Shown here: one piece after another, positions 17,830 to 28,555 of the stretch
How the letters are laid out: each line of letters opens with the position of its first letter
Numbering within the stretch: position 1 is the stretch's first letter
Source: Akkermansia muciniphila
GTDB lineage: Bacteria; Verrucomicrobiota; Verrucomicrobiia; Verrucomicrobiales; Akkermansiaceae
Length of the DNA stretch: 64,000 bases
NCBI GenBank assembly: GCA_945860285.1
Contig: CAMAQB010000001.1
Location: 1 to 64,000, forward strand
Reading direction: 5' to 3'
Made by a program: the position numbers and the translations under genes
Notes under the pieces: model-generated
Told to the model about the DNA's origin: nothing
The model's database searches: none
The model's input: the letters and a program-made list of their open reading frames with translations, nothing else

Positions 17830-20800
17830 TTACGGTCGGGTCGCTTTCAGACGCACGAGGATTTTGCCACCCACCGCATTGGCCGCCGGGATGTTGACGG
17901 TGACTTTGCCGACACTCGGTGCATCGATGTCGATCGTCGGATTGTCACCGCTGGGGCCGACATCCGAGGTGCCGATCGTTAGACTGTTGGCAAAGCCTGT
18001 AAGGACCGAACCCCATTCGACGACCAGTGTGGTCTCGGGGATCGACGCGCTGTTGCGATTGAACACCAGCGTCAATCCTCCAACCGTACTGCCGGTCACC
18101 GTCGGCAGCACCGAGGGATTGTCATTCGCATTCGGATTGCCGCCCAGTACCCATTCAATACCGTTTTCGAGGCAGTCTTTGTCCGAATCAAAATTGAATG
18201 CCGGATTCGCCAGACTATGGGTCGTATTCGCCCACACATCATAAGCCGTGGTGCCGGTCCCCGACAAATCGATGTCAAAGGGATCTTCACCGCTGTCGTT
18301 ATTCGATATCTGCAGGTGGGCATTGATCGGCCCCGTGCTGGTGGGCGCGAATTGCACGGTGAATGATGTCGTCCCGCTCGGTCCGGCGACCGGTGCCGTG
18401 GGCGTTGCCGTCACCGAAAAATCGGTCGAGCCGAAAGGGGTGATGACCAACCCCGTCAAGTTCGCGCTGCCGATGTTCTTGATCGTGAACGTCTGGGTTG
18501 TGCTTGATCCAATCACCACCGTGCCGAAAGCCTTCGAGCCACCGTCATTGATATTGTTCATGCCCGCATCCTCGACCACGATCTCCGGAGCACCGCCGCC
18601 GCTGTCAACCAGGCTGAGAACTCCCGTCGCTTCGGTGAAGGTCCAGGTTTTGCTGCCGTCAACCTTGGTCCAGACATCCGCGCTTTCCATCCAGCCCGCC
18701 CCTGCTACGGTGAAAGTGGGACTGAATGACTCAGTCAGGGTGGCAACATCCACCAGCGACCAGGCGCCCGATAGAACGGAGACGGCTGCGGTATTGATGG
18801 TCAGATCACCATTCAAATTCACCGTGCCCGCACCGCGAATGCGGCTGTTGCCGTTGTTTGTGACAACCACGGTCAGTCCGGCATCGTCAAATAATGTCAT
18901 CGTGCCACCACTCACGATGGTATCATCGGTGTAGGTGTTCACCCCTTTCAATGTCAACGTGCCTTTGGTGACCTGCAGGCCGAGCGACCCACCGCCCGTG
19001 CCGTCCTGAATGACTCCCGCGAAGGTGTGAGTTGCGGCAATTGCTGTCGATGTCGCTTCGGTCACGGTCAGGGTGACCGGAGTTGCGGACGCATTTTCCA
19101 CAATCGGAGTACCGACACTGGCATTGGTGCTCAACGAGGAAATCACCACATTGTTGCCATTAAGCTGCACCTTGCCCGTGCTGGCCGCGCCGAATGCGAC
19201 GTTGGCATATCCCCAGCCGTAGGGGATGCCGATGATCTGCGAAATCGCCATGCCGAACGCATAGGGACTGCCCGCCTTGACAATGCCCGAGTTAACCGTG
19301 GTGTTGCCCTTGTAGCTGACGTTGTCTCCGGAAAGGGTCAAGGTGCCCGCCCCGTTCATGTTCAAGGCACCCGTGCCATAGCGAAGCTGGCCGGAAATGG
19401 TCACATCACCCGAACCGGCGATGGTGAGATTGTTGCTGGCGTTGGTAATGTCGCCGCCGATGACCAACGGAGAAGCCGAGTTGTTCGTCCAGGTTTGCGA
19501 CGCACCGAGGGTCAGAAACGAATTGATCGTTAGAGCGCCGGAGTTCACGGTGATGCCGGCCGCATTGACAATGTTCAGGGAGTTGCCATCGGCATCCAGC
19601 GTGACGGCACCCGTTGAACCGACCGTCAGACTCCTGATCGCCATGTTCGCGCCAAGAACCATCGACGACTGGTTGCTGGGGCTGTTGGCATTGGTGAATA
19701 CGACATCCGCACCGTTGCCGGGGATCAATCCCGTGGCGGTGGAGCCATCGGTGGTCCAGTTGCTCGTGCCAGCCGACCCCAGGCCATCACCCAGGGCCCA
19801 GACGTTGTTGCCGCCGCTGTAGCCGCCTTTCCAGGTCACCGTGCCCAAGGCCGATTGCGATGCCACCGTCACGGCGACGGCGTTGGGTCCAACAACGAGC
19901 GATCCCGCCGTGACCGAAAAATTCGTGGCGTTGTAGATTTTCCCCAAGGTATAAGTGGCGCCGTCAAGACCACCGGCAGCATCGGAAATCAAATTGTTCG
20001 AACCACTCGTCACCGCAACACCGGGAATGCCGGAAAGTTCCAGATTGACCGCGCCGCTGGTGACAGCCGCAACGGTGCTGGTGATCGCCGACTGATTGGC
20101 CGAGCCACCCACGGCCGTGCCGATGGTGCTGTTGTTGGCAAGCGTCAATTTGCCCTGGCCCAGAGTCAGCGGACCCGCCACGGCGGGGAGATACGCGAAC
20201 GTGGCATCGGTCGATACCGTCAGGCCGTTGTTGCCGGAAACTGCCTGGGTGCCCAGCGATGATCCGGTCGCGGTTTCCACCAGCCTGCCGGTGGTGACGG
20301 TCACTCCATCAGTCAGGGTGTTGACCCCGCCAAGCTGCAGCGTACCGGTGCCGATTTTGGTGATCCTGCACTTGGAATTGCCATTGGTAAGAGCGCCGAT
20401 GTAAATCGTGTGCTTGTTGTTGTTGCCGATGTTGACGACCCCGCCGCCCTGGAAAACCAATGCGAGGTTTTTATTGCCCTTCAGACCGCCGATGTTCGGA
20501 CTGCTGTTGGCCTTGTTGAACATAAATCCATTTCCTGCGGGAACCAGAGTGGTGTTGTAATCGAAAGTGCTGTCCTTGATGCCGTTCGTCCCCGGATTGA
20601 ATGGTGGATCCTGCACGCCGAGATCGAAGGCGACCGTGTCACCGGTGTAAGTGTTGTTGCCGCCGAAGTTGGTGCTGCTGCCGCCGCCGGTGCTGCCGTT
20701 GTTGTATTCGGCGTTCTCGGTGATGATGACACCACCGCTGCCCGAGATGATGCCGTTGACCGTCAAACTGGCCCTCCATCCACGCACGAAGGTCTGCAGT

Positions 20801-21471
20801 CCGGCGCCGAGTTCAATGCCACGGTTGGCCGACATGGAAATCGCAGAACTGGCCGCGCCAATGGCAGAGGCTGCGGAGGCGAAACCACCGCCGCCATTGA
20901 GGGTGATGTTGCTGGCCTGAAATGCTCCAGGGTAAGCACCCAACGGATTGGTCGCACCCGTGCCATCGCCGGTGATCGTGATCAGTCCGCCCTTGATCAC
21001 CGTGCCGCCGGTGTAACCGTTCGCAGCGGAAAGCGCCAGTCGTCCCGGACCCGCTTTTGTCAGGCCGTCGCTGCCACCGATCGGCGCGGTGATGGCGGTC
21101 TGGATTCCCGCGGCCGTGGTGATCGTCGGCGTCGTGCCGTTCAGGGTCAAGGTGCTCGAGGAAAGCGTGTACCCACTGGTGGAAAAGGAAAGATCGTTGG
21201 CGATGACGCCCGACAAGGTGACGACACCCGCCGCACCGGCAAAGACGGCATCGTTGTCCGTCCCGGAATTCGGCCAGACGACATCGGCAGCACTGTCCCA
21301 CCAGTTGGCGGTGGTGTTCATGTCCCAGGTTGCGGCACCGCCCTGGGCACCAACGCCAACGGGATCAATGCCATCCCACTGCAGCGACGCAGCATGGACA
21401 ACTTGAGCGACAACGAACGATGCGGCAAGAGGCATCAAGGCACGATTTTTCATCAAAAAACGAGGTTTCAT
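17830..21471 (-). CDS. Giant autotransporter-associated beta-strand repeat protein with choice-of-anchor D-like domain
   Basis: About 1213 residues from ATG 21471. A signal peptide (residues 1-27, ending VVAQVVHA) precedes a very long Gly/Thr/Ser/Asn-rich beta-solenoid with repeated passenger motifs such as LTKAGPGRLALSAANGYTGG, GTLTLSGDNVSYKGNTTVN and GTLTLKGVNTYTDDTIVSGG. Towards the end an immunoglobulin-like choice-of-anchor D segment appears (FTIKNIGSANLTGL, TSFTVQFAPTSTG). The final 140 residues form a module also found in the protein ending at 41584: a calcium-type stretch NFDSDKDCLENGIEWVLGGN, then a closing beta-sandwich ending in ILVRLKATRP. No outer-membrane autotransporter barrel and no PEP-CTERM are visible, so secretion is likely by another route. 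Surface adhesion or polysaccharide contact is inferred. Confidence 0.85.
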   Translation of the reverse strand: MKPRFLMKNRALMPLAASFVVAQVVHAASLQWDGIDPVGVGAQGGAATWDMNTTANWWDSAADVVWPNSGTDNDAVFAGAAGVVTLSGVIANDLSFSTSGYTLSSSTLTLNGTTPTITTAAGIQTAITAPIGGSDGLTKAGPGRLALSAANGYTGGTVIKGGLITITGDGTGATNPLGAYPGAFQASNITLNGGGGFASAASAIGAASSAISMSANRGIELGAGLQTFVRGWRASLTVNGIISGSGGVIITENAEYNNGSTGGGSSTNFGGNNTYTGDTVAFDLGVQDPPFNPGTNGIKDSTFDYNTTLVPAGNGFMFNKANSSPNIGGLKGNKNLALVFQGGGVVNIGNNNKHTIYIGALTNGNSKCRITKIGTGTLQLGGVNTLTDGVTVTTGRLVETATGSSLGTQAVSGNNGLTVSTDATFAYLPAVAGPLTLGQGKLTLANNSTIGTAVGGSANQSAITSTVAAVTSGAVNLELSGIPGVAVTSGSNNLISDAAGGLDGATYTLGKIYNATNFSVTAGSLVVGPNAVAVTVASQSALGTVTWKGGYSGGNNVWALGDGLGSAGTSNWTTDGSTATGLIPGNGADVVFTNANSPSNQSSMVLGANMAIRSLTVGSTGAVTLDADGNSLNIVNAAGITVNSGALTINSFLTLGASQTWTNNSASPLVIGGDITNASNNLTIAGSGDVTISGQLRYGTGALNMNGAGTLTLSGDNVSYKGNTTVNSGIVKAGSPYAFGMAISQIIGIPYGWGYANVAFGAASTGKVQLNGNNVVISSLSTNASVGTPIVENASATPVTLTVTEATSTAIAATHTFAGVIQDGTGGGSLGLQVTKGTLTLKGVNTYTDDTIVSGGTMTLFDDAGLTVVVTNNGNSRIRGAGTVNLNGDLTINTAAVSVLSGAWSLVDVATLTESFSPTFTVAGAGWMESADVWTKVDGSKTWTFTEATGVLSLVDSGGGAPEIVVEDAGMNNINDGGSKAFGTVVIGSSTTQTFTIKNIGSANLTGLVITPFGSTDFSVTATPTAPVAGPSGTTSFTVQFAPTSTGPINAHLQISNNDSGEDPFDIDLSGTGTTAYDVWANTTHSLANPAFNFDSDKDCLENGIEWVLGGNPNANDNPSVLPTVTGSTVGGLTLVFNRNSASIPETTLVVEWGSVLTGFANSLTIGTSDVGPSGDNPTIDIDAPSVGKVTVNIPAANAVGGKILVRLKATRP

Positions 21472-22185
21472 AGGTTTAATTTTGGTTTGGGGTTGGAGAA
21501 GTGACCATCCCTTACGATAGGGATTGCACAAAAATAGACGGTGAAGTCAAGGACAAACATTTTTTTGAGAACCATGACGCGGGAAATATTACGCCCAGAC
21601 ATGACCAACGAACGCCCTGATCCAGCAATCGCGAACGAAGCCAGCGAGGCAGGAAGCATCTTCGCATGCAAGTGATGCTGCCCCCACCGGAACTTTCGGA
21701 GAAACTTCCCTGCCTCTGAAATCAAAAGGCAGGGAAGGCTCTCCGAGCGTTCCGGTGGGGGGCGTCCGCTTATCATCCTGACGTTACCTACCTTCACCTT
21801 GCGGCATCATTCGCAAAGAATGCCCGTGAGTCATGAAGGACCATCAAGACCAAACCATCCTGCCCCCGCCGGAACTTTCGGAGAAACTTCCCTGCCTCTG
21901 AAATCAAAAGGCAGGGAAGGCTCTCCGAGCGTTCCGGTGGGGGGCGGCAACATTTCACCCTAAAGCAACCAACCTTCATCCAGCGCTATCGTTCGCCCAC
22001 AAAGCCGGCGAGTCAGGAAGAACCATCGAGAGTTATGAATCCTTCCCAAAAGGCAATGATCGCGGTGCCATTGCATGGACTTCGCGAAACCGCCATTCCG
22101 AATGTTTCCTGTCGCGACATGCCAAAAGCCAACAAAACATTTTGCGGCTTGTCGGAGTCGCAGAATCCCGGTTAAGTTGGTTTGC
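21472..22185. repeat. Gap with two palindromic repeats of the 182-bp family
   Basis: Two palindromes lie at about 21680-21765 and 21862-21950, again 182 bp apart (CCCCCACCGG at 21681, CCCCCGCCGG at 21863). The arms match better here than in the 16-kb array: in the first element I count four mismatches over 33 positions. Spacer elements TCGTTCGCC and GAGTCAGGAAG reappear near 21990-22020. The gap also contains the promoter regions of the two divergent genes at 21471 and 22186. Open frames at 21468-21797 and 21794-21979 are repeat artefacts. Confidence 0.85.
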
Positions 22186-23586
22186 ATGAAAATAACCTTC
22201 TGTGGAGCTGCGGGAACGACAACCGGTTCGCAGCATTTGCTGCACGTCAATGGCCAGAAAATCCTCCTCGATTGCGGGCTGTACCAGGGTCGGCGCGAGC
22301 AGAGCCACGAGGTCAACTGCAATTTCCCGTATTTCGATCCCGCCACCATCGACTGCGTGGTGCTGTCGCACGCGCACATCGATCACTCGGGCAACCTGCC
22401 GAACTTGTGCCGCAAGGGATACAAGGGCAACATTTTTGCGACCTTTGCCACGCGTGACCTGTGTCAGATCATGCTGGCGGATTCCGCGCGCATTCAGGAA
22501 AGCGATGTGGACTGGCTGAACAAGCACAACATCCGCAAGGGCCTGCCTTTGGTGGAGCCGCTGTATTCCGAGCAGGATGCCGAGAAATGCCTGCGTCAGT
22601 TCGTGACCATCAACTACGAGCGACCGATGCTCATCGCTCCGGGGGTGACGCTCACCTTTCTCGATGCCGGCCACATTCTCGGCAGCGCGCAGGTGCTGTT
22701 GGAGATCGATGACCAGGAGGATGGCAAGGCAAAGCGACTGTTGTTTTCCGGCGATGTCGGGCGGGGCAGCAATGACTTGTTGAACGACCCGGTCGTGGCG
22801 CAGAACATCGACATTCTGATCATGGAGAGCACCTATGGCGGTCGCGAGCACGAGGTTCCGGCGGGAGTGGACCTGCACATCGGCAACATCATCAACGAGG
22901 CGGTGGCACGCAAGGGCAAGATTTTCATCCCGGCCTTCGCGGTCGAGCGGACGCAGCAGATTTTGTATGCCCTGCACAAATTGTTTGAGGAGAGAAAGAT
23001 CCCCGACGTGCCGGTGTTTGTGGACAGTCCGCTGGCGGTCAGTGCCACCGAAATCTTTCGTCTCCATCCCGAGGGTTTCAACAGCGAGGTGTATGCCGAT
23101 CTGTTCGAACGCGACAATCCCTTCGGATTTGAGAACCTCACGCTGATCCGCGCCGTCAAGGCATCGAAGGAACTGAACGAACTCAGGGGCACCGCGATCA
23201 TCATCGCCGCCTCCGGCATGTGCGAAGCCGGACGCATCCTGCATCACTTGAAAAACGGCATCGGCGATCCGAAGAACACCGTGTTGTTCGTCGGCTACTG
23301 CGCCGAAAACACCTTGGGCCGGAAAATCCGCGAGGGCATGAAAGAAGTGCCGATCTTCGGCGAACCCTACCATGTGCGGGCGAAGATTGAAAAGATCGAC
23401 AGTTTTTCCGGCCACGCCGATCATTCCGAACTGTTGGAGTATTTCGCCCGCATGACCGGCAGCAAAGCGAAGGTGTTTTTGGTGCACGGTGAGACCGAGA
23501 ACTCGCAGAAACTGAAAGACGCGCTCGACCAGCAGCACGACGGCCTGATCGAGCTTGCCGTGCTGGGTCGCGAGGTCGTCGTGTGA
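22186..23586 (+). CDS. Beta-CASP metallo-beta-lactamase-fold hydrolase with RNA-specificity domain
   Basis: About 466 residues. The zinc motif HAHIDH (residues 62-67) lies in SHAHIDHSGNLPNL, followed by the beta-CASP insertion and the C-terminal RMMBL block SFSGHADHSELLEYFA. DAGHILGSAQVLLEI and FSGDVGRGSNDLL complete the catalytic core, with AASGMCEAGRILHHL the beta-CASP motif C. This architecture is shared by CPSF73-like and bacterial MBL-RNase proteins, which cut or trim RNA; a nuclease role is inferred and the true substrate unknown. ATG 22186 aligns with the family start; the frame is open further back to 22075 through the repeat zone. A reverse frame of 501 codons over the same interval is a shadow. 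Confidence 0.9.
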   Translation: MKITFCGAAGTTTGSQHLLHVNGQKILLDCGLYQGRREQSHEVNCNFPYFDPATIDCVVLSHAHIDHSGNLPNLCRKGYKGNIFATFATRDLCQIMLADSARIQESDVDWLNKHNIRKGLPLVEPLYSEQDAEKCLRQFVTINYERPMLIAPGVTLTFLDAGHILGSAQVLLEIDDQEDGKAKRLLFSGDVGRGSNDLLNDPVVAQNIDILIMESTYGGREHEVPAGVDLHIGNIINEAVARKGKIFIPAFAVERTQQILYALHKLFEERKIPDVPVFVDSPLAVSATEIFRLHPEGFNSEVYADLFERDNPFGFENLTLIRAVKASKELNELRGTAIIIAASGMCEAGRILHHLKNGIGDPKNTVLFVGYCAENTLGRKIREGMKEVPIFGEPYHVRAKIEKIDSFSGHADHSELLEYFARMTGSKAKVFLVHGETENSQKLKDALDQQHDGLIELAVLGREVVV

Positions 23587-23754
23587 ACATCAGCCGTCGG
23601 CAGATAGCTGCTCCGTTGTTAGATCAGCGGCGTGATTGGATCGAGCCAACCGCTGCGGTCGGACTTCCCCGATTTCACAGTGCGGGTGATAGATGCATGT
23701 TAGGCTGAAACATTTCTGAAAGGAATGTTTTCCCTCTGCGGTAGTTAATCCGCT

Positions 23755-24762
<1,008 letters not shown>

Positions 24763-24781
24763 GTCCATTTTACGTTCGATC

Positions 24782-25711
24782 ATGTCTTCCTCGCTGACAC
24801 TTCCCGACTGCATGAAGTTGCTGCCCGACGAAACGATGGGCGTGATGCGTCGTCTCGAATGGTATGCCCGCAAGCGCATGCTCGGTACTTTGAGCGGTCG
24901 GCACACCTCGCCGGACAAGGGATTTTCCGTCGAATTTGCCGAGCACCGCGAGTATGCGCCCGGCGACGACCCGAAAAATCTCGACTGGCGGGTGATGGCG
25001 AAGAGCGATCGCAATGTCATCAAGCAATACATCGAGGAAACCAATCTGCGCGCGATGATGGTCGTGGATGTTTCCGGTTCGATGGAATACACCGGAGCAT
25101 CGGCGGCGAAGATCAATGGCGTGGCGTTGTCGAAACTCAGCTACGCCAAACATCTGGCCGCGGCGCTTTCGTATCTTTATATCAAACAAGGCGACGCGGT
25201 CGGACTGGCGACCTTCGACAAGGAACTGCGCAGTTATGTGCGGGCCGGCAGTCGGCCGAGCCAGGTGCGGCGGATTCTCGAGGAACTGCACACGACCAAA
25301 GCCGGCAAGGACACGGATGTCGGCACCGTGCTGCACGGCGTGGCCGAGCGCATTCCCAAACGCGGACTGGTGGTGCTGATCAGCGACTTTTTCGACGAAC
25401 CGGATAAAATCATCGAGGCGCTGCATCACTTCGACTATCGCCAGCACGAGTTGGTGATTTTTCATTTGCTTGCGGAAGAGGAACTGACTTTTCCCTTCAA
25501 GAGTTTCCAGCGCTTCCGCGACCTCGAAGGCGTTCAGGAAATGCTGCGGATTGACCCGCAGGCGGTGCGGGCGGCGTATCTGGAAAAAATGCGCGACTTT
25601 GTGAAGCGGATCGACAGTGCCTGTGGGAAAATGCGGGCCGACTACGTGCCGGTGAACACCAAGGTCTCGCTGCGGGACACCTTGTTGCGATATTTGGGAG
25701 GGAGAAAATAA
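24782..25711 (+). CDS. DUF58 domain protein (MoxR partner)
   Basis: A 309-residue protein with a DUF58 core that has a VWA-like fold. EYAPGDDPKNLDWRVMAKSD is the diagnostic DUF58 motif, and VVDVSGSMEYTG gives a MIDAS-like Asp-x-Ser-Gly-Ser. The N-terminal part (MKLLPDETMGVMRRLEWYAR) resembles the segment common to these proteins. It is probably cytoplasmic or peripheral, acting with the upstream MoxR ATPase. It ends at 25711 and the next start is at 25712, so the two genes abut exactly. A reverse-strand frame of more than 500 codons covers much of this interval but is a shadow. Confidence 0.92.
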   Translation: MSSSLTLPDCMKLLPDETMGVMRRLEWYARKRMLGTLSGRHTSPDKGFSVEFAEHREYAPGDDPKNLDWRVMAKSDRNVIKQYIEETNLRAMMVVDVSGSMEYTGASAAKINGVALSKLSYAKHLAAALSYLYIKQGDAVGLATFDKELRSYVRAGSRPSQVRRILEELHTTKAGKDTDVGTVLHGVAERIPKRGLVVLISDFFDEPDKIIEALHHFDYRQHELVIFHLLAEEELTFPFKSFQRFRDLEGVQEMLRIDPQAVRAAYLEKMRDFVKRIDSACGKMRADYVPVNTKVSLRDTLLRYLGGRK

Positions 25712-28555
25712 ATGCTGTTCTTGAATCCATGGTTATTGGCGGGCTTGCTGGCCGTCAGCATTCCGATCATCATTCACTTGATCCGCCGTCAGGCAGCCAA
25801 GCCGATGGACTGGGGGGCGATGCGCTTTTTGTTCGACACCATCTCGGTGCGGCGTCGCAAGATGGAATGGGAGGACCTGCTGTTGATGGCTGCGCGTTGT
25901 TTGTTGCTGTGCCTGATTGCTCTTGCTGTCGCTCGGCCGTTTCTCACGCCCGACTCACGGGTGCCGTGGATGTTCGTGCTGCCCGCCGCCCTGCTCGGGA
26001 TCGCGCTGTTGGGCGCCTCGTTTGTGTTGAGCAGCCGCAAGATGCAATGGATGACCCGCGGCACAGCGATCCTGCTGTTGTTGCTGGCGCTCGCGCTGGG
26101 ATTCTGGGAAAAGGTGCTGAATCTGCGCCGCTTTGAAGCCAGCGGACGGCGCGATGTGGCATTGATCATCGATGCCTCGGCGTCGATGGAAATGCTGCGC
26201 GGCGGCAAGTCGGTCTTCCAAAACGCGATCGAAGAAGCGCGCAAGACAGTCATCGAAGCGCCGCAAGGCACAGCTTTTGTGGTCGTGCTCGGCGGTCCTG
26301 CACCCGAAGCGAAAACGGCATCGCCCTTGACGCATCGCGCCGATGTTCTCGGCGTGCTCGATTCCCTAAAGCCCGTCGGCGGGAGTTTCCGGGCGCACGA
26401 CGCGCTCGGCGTGGCCACGCTGGCACTGGCGCAGGGCAACAATGCCTCGAAGGACATCATCGTTTTCACCGATGCCCAGCGCAGCGGTTGGCGCCTCGAG
26501 GATCCCGGTGCCTGGAATGGGCTGGAACAGGCGTGGAAATCACTGCCGACCAAACCAAAATTGATGGTGCGCAATTTCGGCGAGCCGGAAACCTTCGTCA
26601 ATCTGGCGGTGACCTCGTGCACCAGTTCGCGCGCCGTGGTCGGCACCGACCGCGAGGTGGCATTGAAAGTCGAACTTGCCAACACCGGCAAAAGCATCAT
26701 CACGCCCGGCCCGGTGACGCTGGTGATCGATGAGAAAAAAATCGGTTCGACCCCGGTCGGCCTGCTGTCGCCCGGACAGAAAACCACGGTCGAGTTCCGC
26801 CATCATTTCACCACTCCCGGTGCGCATGTGGTCCGCGCAACGGTTGATGCCAAAGACGACCTTGCCGCCGACAATCGCACTGAAATGGTGATGACGATCC
26901 GCGACAAACTGCCGGTGTTGTTGATCGACGGCAACGCATCGGGCACGTTTTTCGAACGGGCCTGTGGCTACACCGCGCTGGCGCTGGCGCCGACATCATC
27001 GCTGATGACCGGCAAGGCTGCCGGCGAGAAATTCCTGATGGACCCGCGCGTGGTTTCCGCTGCCACGCTCAAGATCGCCGACCTCGATCAGGCGAAAGTG
27101 ATCGTGCTTGCCGATGTGCCGCGGCTTCCTGAATTGCTCGCGACGCGACTGGCCGAAAAGGTGGCCGCCGGCACTGGTTTGATCATCATCGCCGGTCCCC
27201 GCTGCGAGGCGCTGTTTTACAATCAGTGGTCGGGATTCGACGGATCGCTGATGCCGATGCCTCTCGCCGAGGAGCAGGTGGACGCCGCGGGCATCAACCC
27301 CGCTCCGGCGACATTCGTGCACGAGGCGTTGGCACTTTTCACCAAACGCAGTGACCTCGGCGATGCGGTGGTGAGGCGCTGGCGCAAAGTGGGCGCGCCG
27401 CTCGAACAGTCGGTGCAGGCCGCCGCGTTCAGCAATGGCGAAACATTTCTGGCATCGCGCAGCTACGGCAATGGCCGGATCATTCTCAGCACCTGTGCGT
27501 TCGATGCGCGATCGGGCAACCTGCCGGCACGACGGGCCTTTGTGCCCTTGATGCATGAACTTGTCAGCTGGGTGGCCGGCGGTGGATTGAATTGGAATGT
27601 CGATGCGATGTGGAGTCCCAGCGTGGCCTTGAACCAGGGCGGCGGCGGTCTCGCGGCGCATTATTTCCGCACCAAGGGCAAACGCGGCAAGAAGGACAAA
27701 AAGGACCCCCAGACCATCGATCGGATCGACTCCGCCATTGATTTCGACTGGAGCGACCGCGAATCCGCTCCGGGAATGCCGCGCGACAATTTCTCGGTGT
27801 TGTGGCGGGCGACCTTGATTCCACCGATGACCGGCGAGTATCAATTCGAAGCCGAGGTCAACGAGCGGCTGACCATGAGTGTGGCCGACAAGGAAACGTG
27901 GAAAGTGGAAGGCGATAAAAAAGCGTTAGGCAGCATGCGCCTGCAGGCCGGAAAATCGGAGGAGGTTGAGTTGTACTACGAACAGGATGGCGGCCCCGCT
28001 TTCGTCAGGCTTTATTGGACCATCCCCGGTGGCAAACGGCAGCTGATTCCGAGTGCGTCGTGGATTCCCCTGATTGATGAAGCCGAGCCAATGCGGGTGA
28101 TCGACCCCCTCGGCCTGCCGCGTCAGGCGAGCATCCAGGTCGGTCGCCGCGGCCAGGAGTTGAAGGTTGCGGGTCCCGCCGTGCCCGGCATCTATCAGAT
28201 TGTGGCCGATGAAAAACTCGCCGAGGTGGTCGGCGTGAAACCCGCGACCAGCCTGCCGCTGGCGGTGCGCCGGGATGCGGAGGAAAGCACTTTTGCGCCG
28301 ATGAACGAGAACGACCTGACATTGATGCGCAAGCACGCCGACCTGATGTTGCCGCAATCGGTCGGCGATCTTTTATCGATCCTGCACGGCAAGGGTTTTG
28401 GCCGGGAAATCGCGCTGTGGCTGGCAATCGCCGCCGCGGCCTTCCTGTTGCTCGAAAGCGTGCTGGCGCGCTGGGTGTCGCGCTCGCGTCGCGCGGCGGA
28501 AGATGTGAGAGTCAGTTTTGGTGAAGACACGGTATGGAGAGGAGGTCTGCGATGA
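25712..28555 (+). CDS. BatA-like VWA membrane protein carrying a PA14 domain
   Basis: A 947-residue inner-membrane protein. The N-terminal block FLNPWLLAGLLAVSIPIIIH and the following IRRQAAKPMDWGAMRFLF is the BatA/aerotolerance-regulator signature. Further hydrophobic helices lie at about 50-130, then a VWA domain (ALIIDASASMEMLRGG with MIDAS Asp-x-Ser-x-Ser near 150) and a large extracytoplasmic part. Residues about 645-790 show a PA14-like carbohydrate-binding fold: LAAHYFRT, SVLWRATLIPPMTGEYQFEA, FVRLYWTIPGGKR. A final helix (IALWLAIAAAAFLLLESVL) and short basic tail close the protein. PA14 inside this family hints at recognition of envelope polysaccharide. ATG/TGA overlap with the next gene (28552-28555) indicates coupling. 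Confidence 0.85.
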   Translation: MLFLNPWLLAGLLAVSIPIIIHLIRRQAAKPMDWGAMRFLFDTISVRRRKMEWEDLLLMAARCLLLCLIALAVARPFLTPDSRVPWMFVLPAALLGIALLGASFVLSSRKMQWMTRGTAILLLLLALALGFWEKVLNLRRFEASGRRDVALIIDASASMEMLRGGKSVFQNAIEEARKTVIEAPQGTAFVVVLGGPAPEAKTASPLTHRADVLGVLDSLKPVGGSFRAHDALGVATLALAQGNNASKDIIVFTDAQRSGWRLEDPGAWNGLEQAWKSLPTKPKLMVRNFGEPETFVNLAVTSCTSSRAVVGTDREVALKVELANTGKSIITPGPVTLVIDEKKIGSTPVGLLSPGQKTTVEFRHHFTTPGAHVVRATVDAKDDLAADNRTEMVMTIRDKLPVLLIDGNASGTFFERACGYTALALAPTSSLMTGKAAGEKFLMDPRVVSAATLKIADLDQAKVIVLADVPRLPELLATRLAEKVAAGTGLIIIAGPRCEALFYNQWSGFDGSLMPMPLAEEQVDAAGINPAPATFVHEALALFTKRSDLGDAVVRRWRKVGAPLEQSVQAAAFSNGETFLASRSYGNGRIILSTCAFDARSGNLPARRAFVPLMHELVSWVAGGGLNWNVDAMWSPSVALNQGGGGLAAHYFRTKGKRGKKDKKDPQTIDRIDSAIDFDWSDRESAPGMPRDNFSVLWRATLIPPMTGEYQFEAEVNERLTMSVADKETWKVEGDKKALGSMRLQAGKSEEVELYYEQDGGPAFVRLYWTIPGGKRQLIPSASWIPLIDEAEPMRVIDPLGLPRQASIQVGRRGQELKVAGPAVPGIYQIVADEKLAEVVGVKPATSLPLAVRRDAEESTFAPMNENDLTLMRKHADLMLPQSVGDLLSILHGKGFGREIALWLAIAAAAFLLLESVLARWVSRSRRAAEDVRVSFGEDTVWRGGLR

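Noticed and set aside
22033-23538. 501-codon reverse frame over the beta-CASP gene
   Set aside because: It is antisense to a clear MBL/beta-CASP gene, lacks motifs and its composition is that of a shadow frame.
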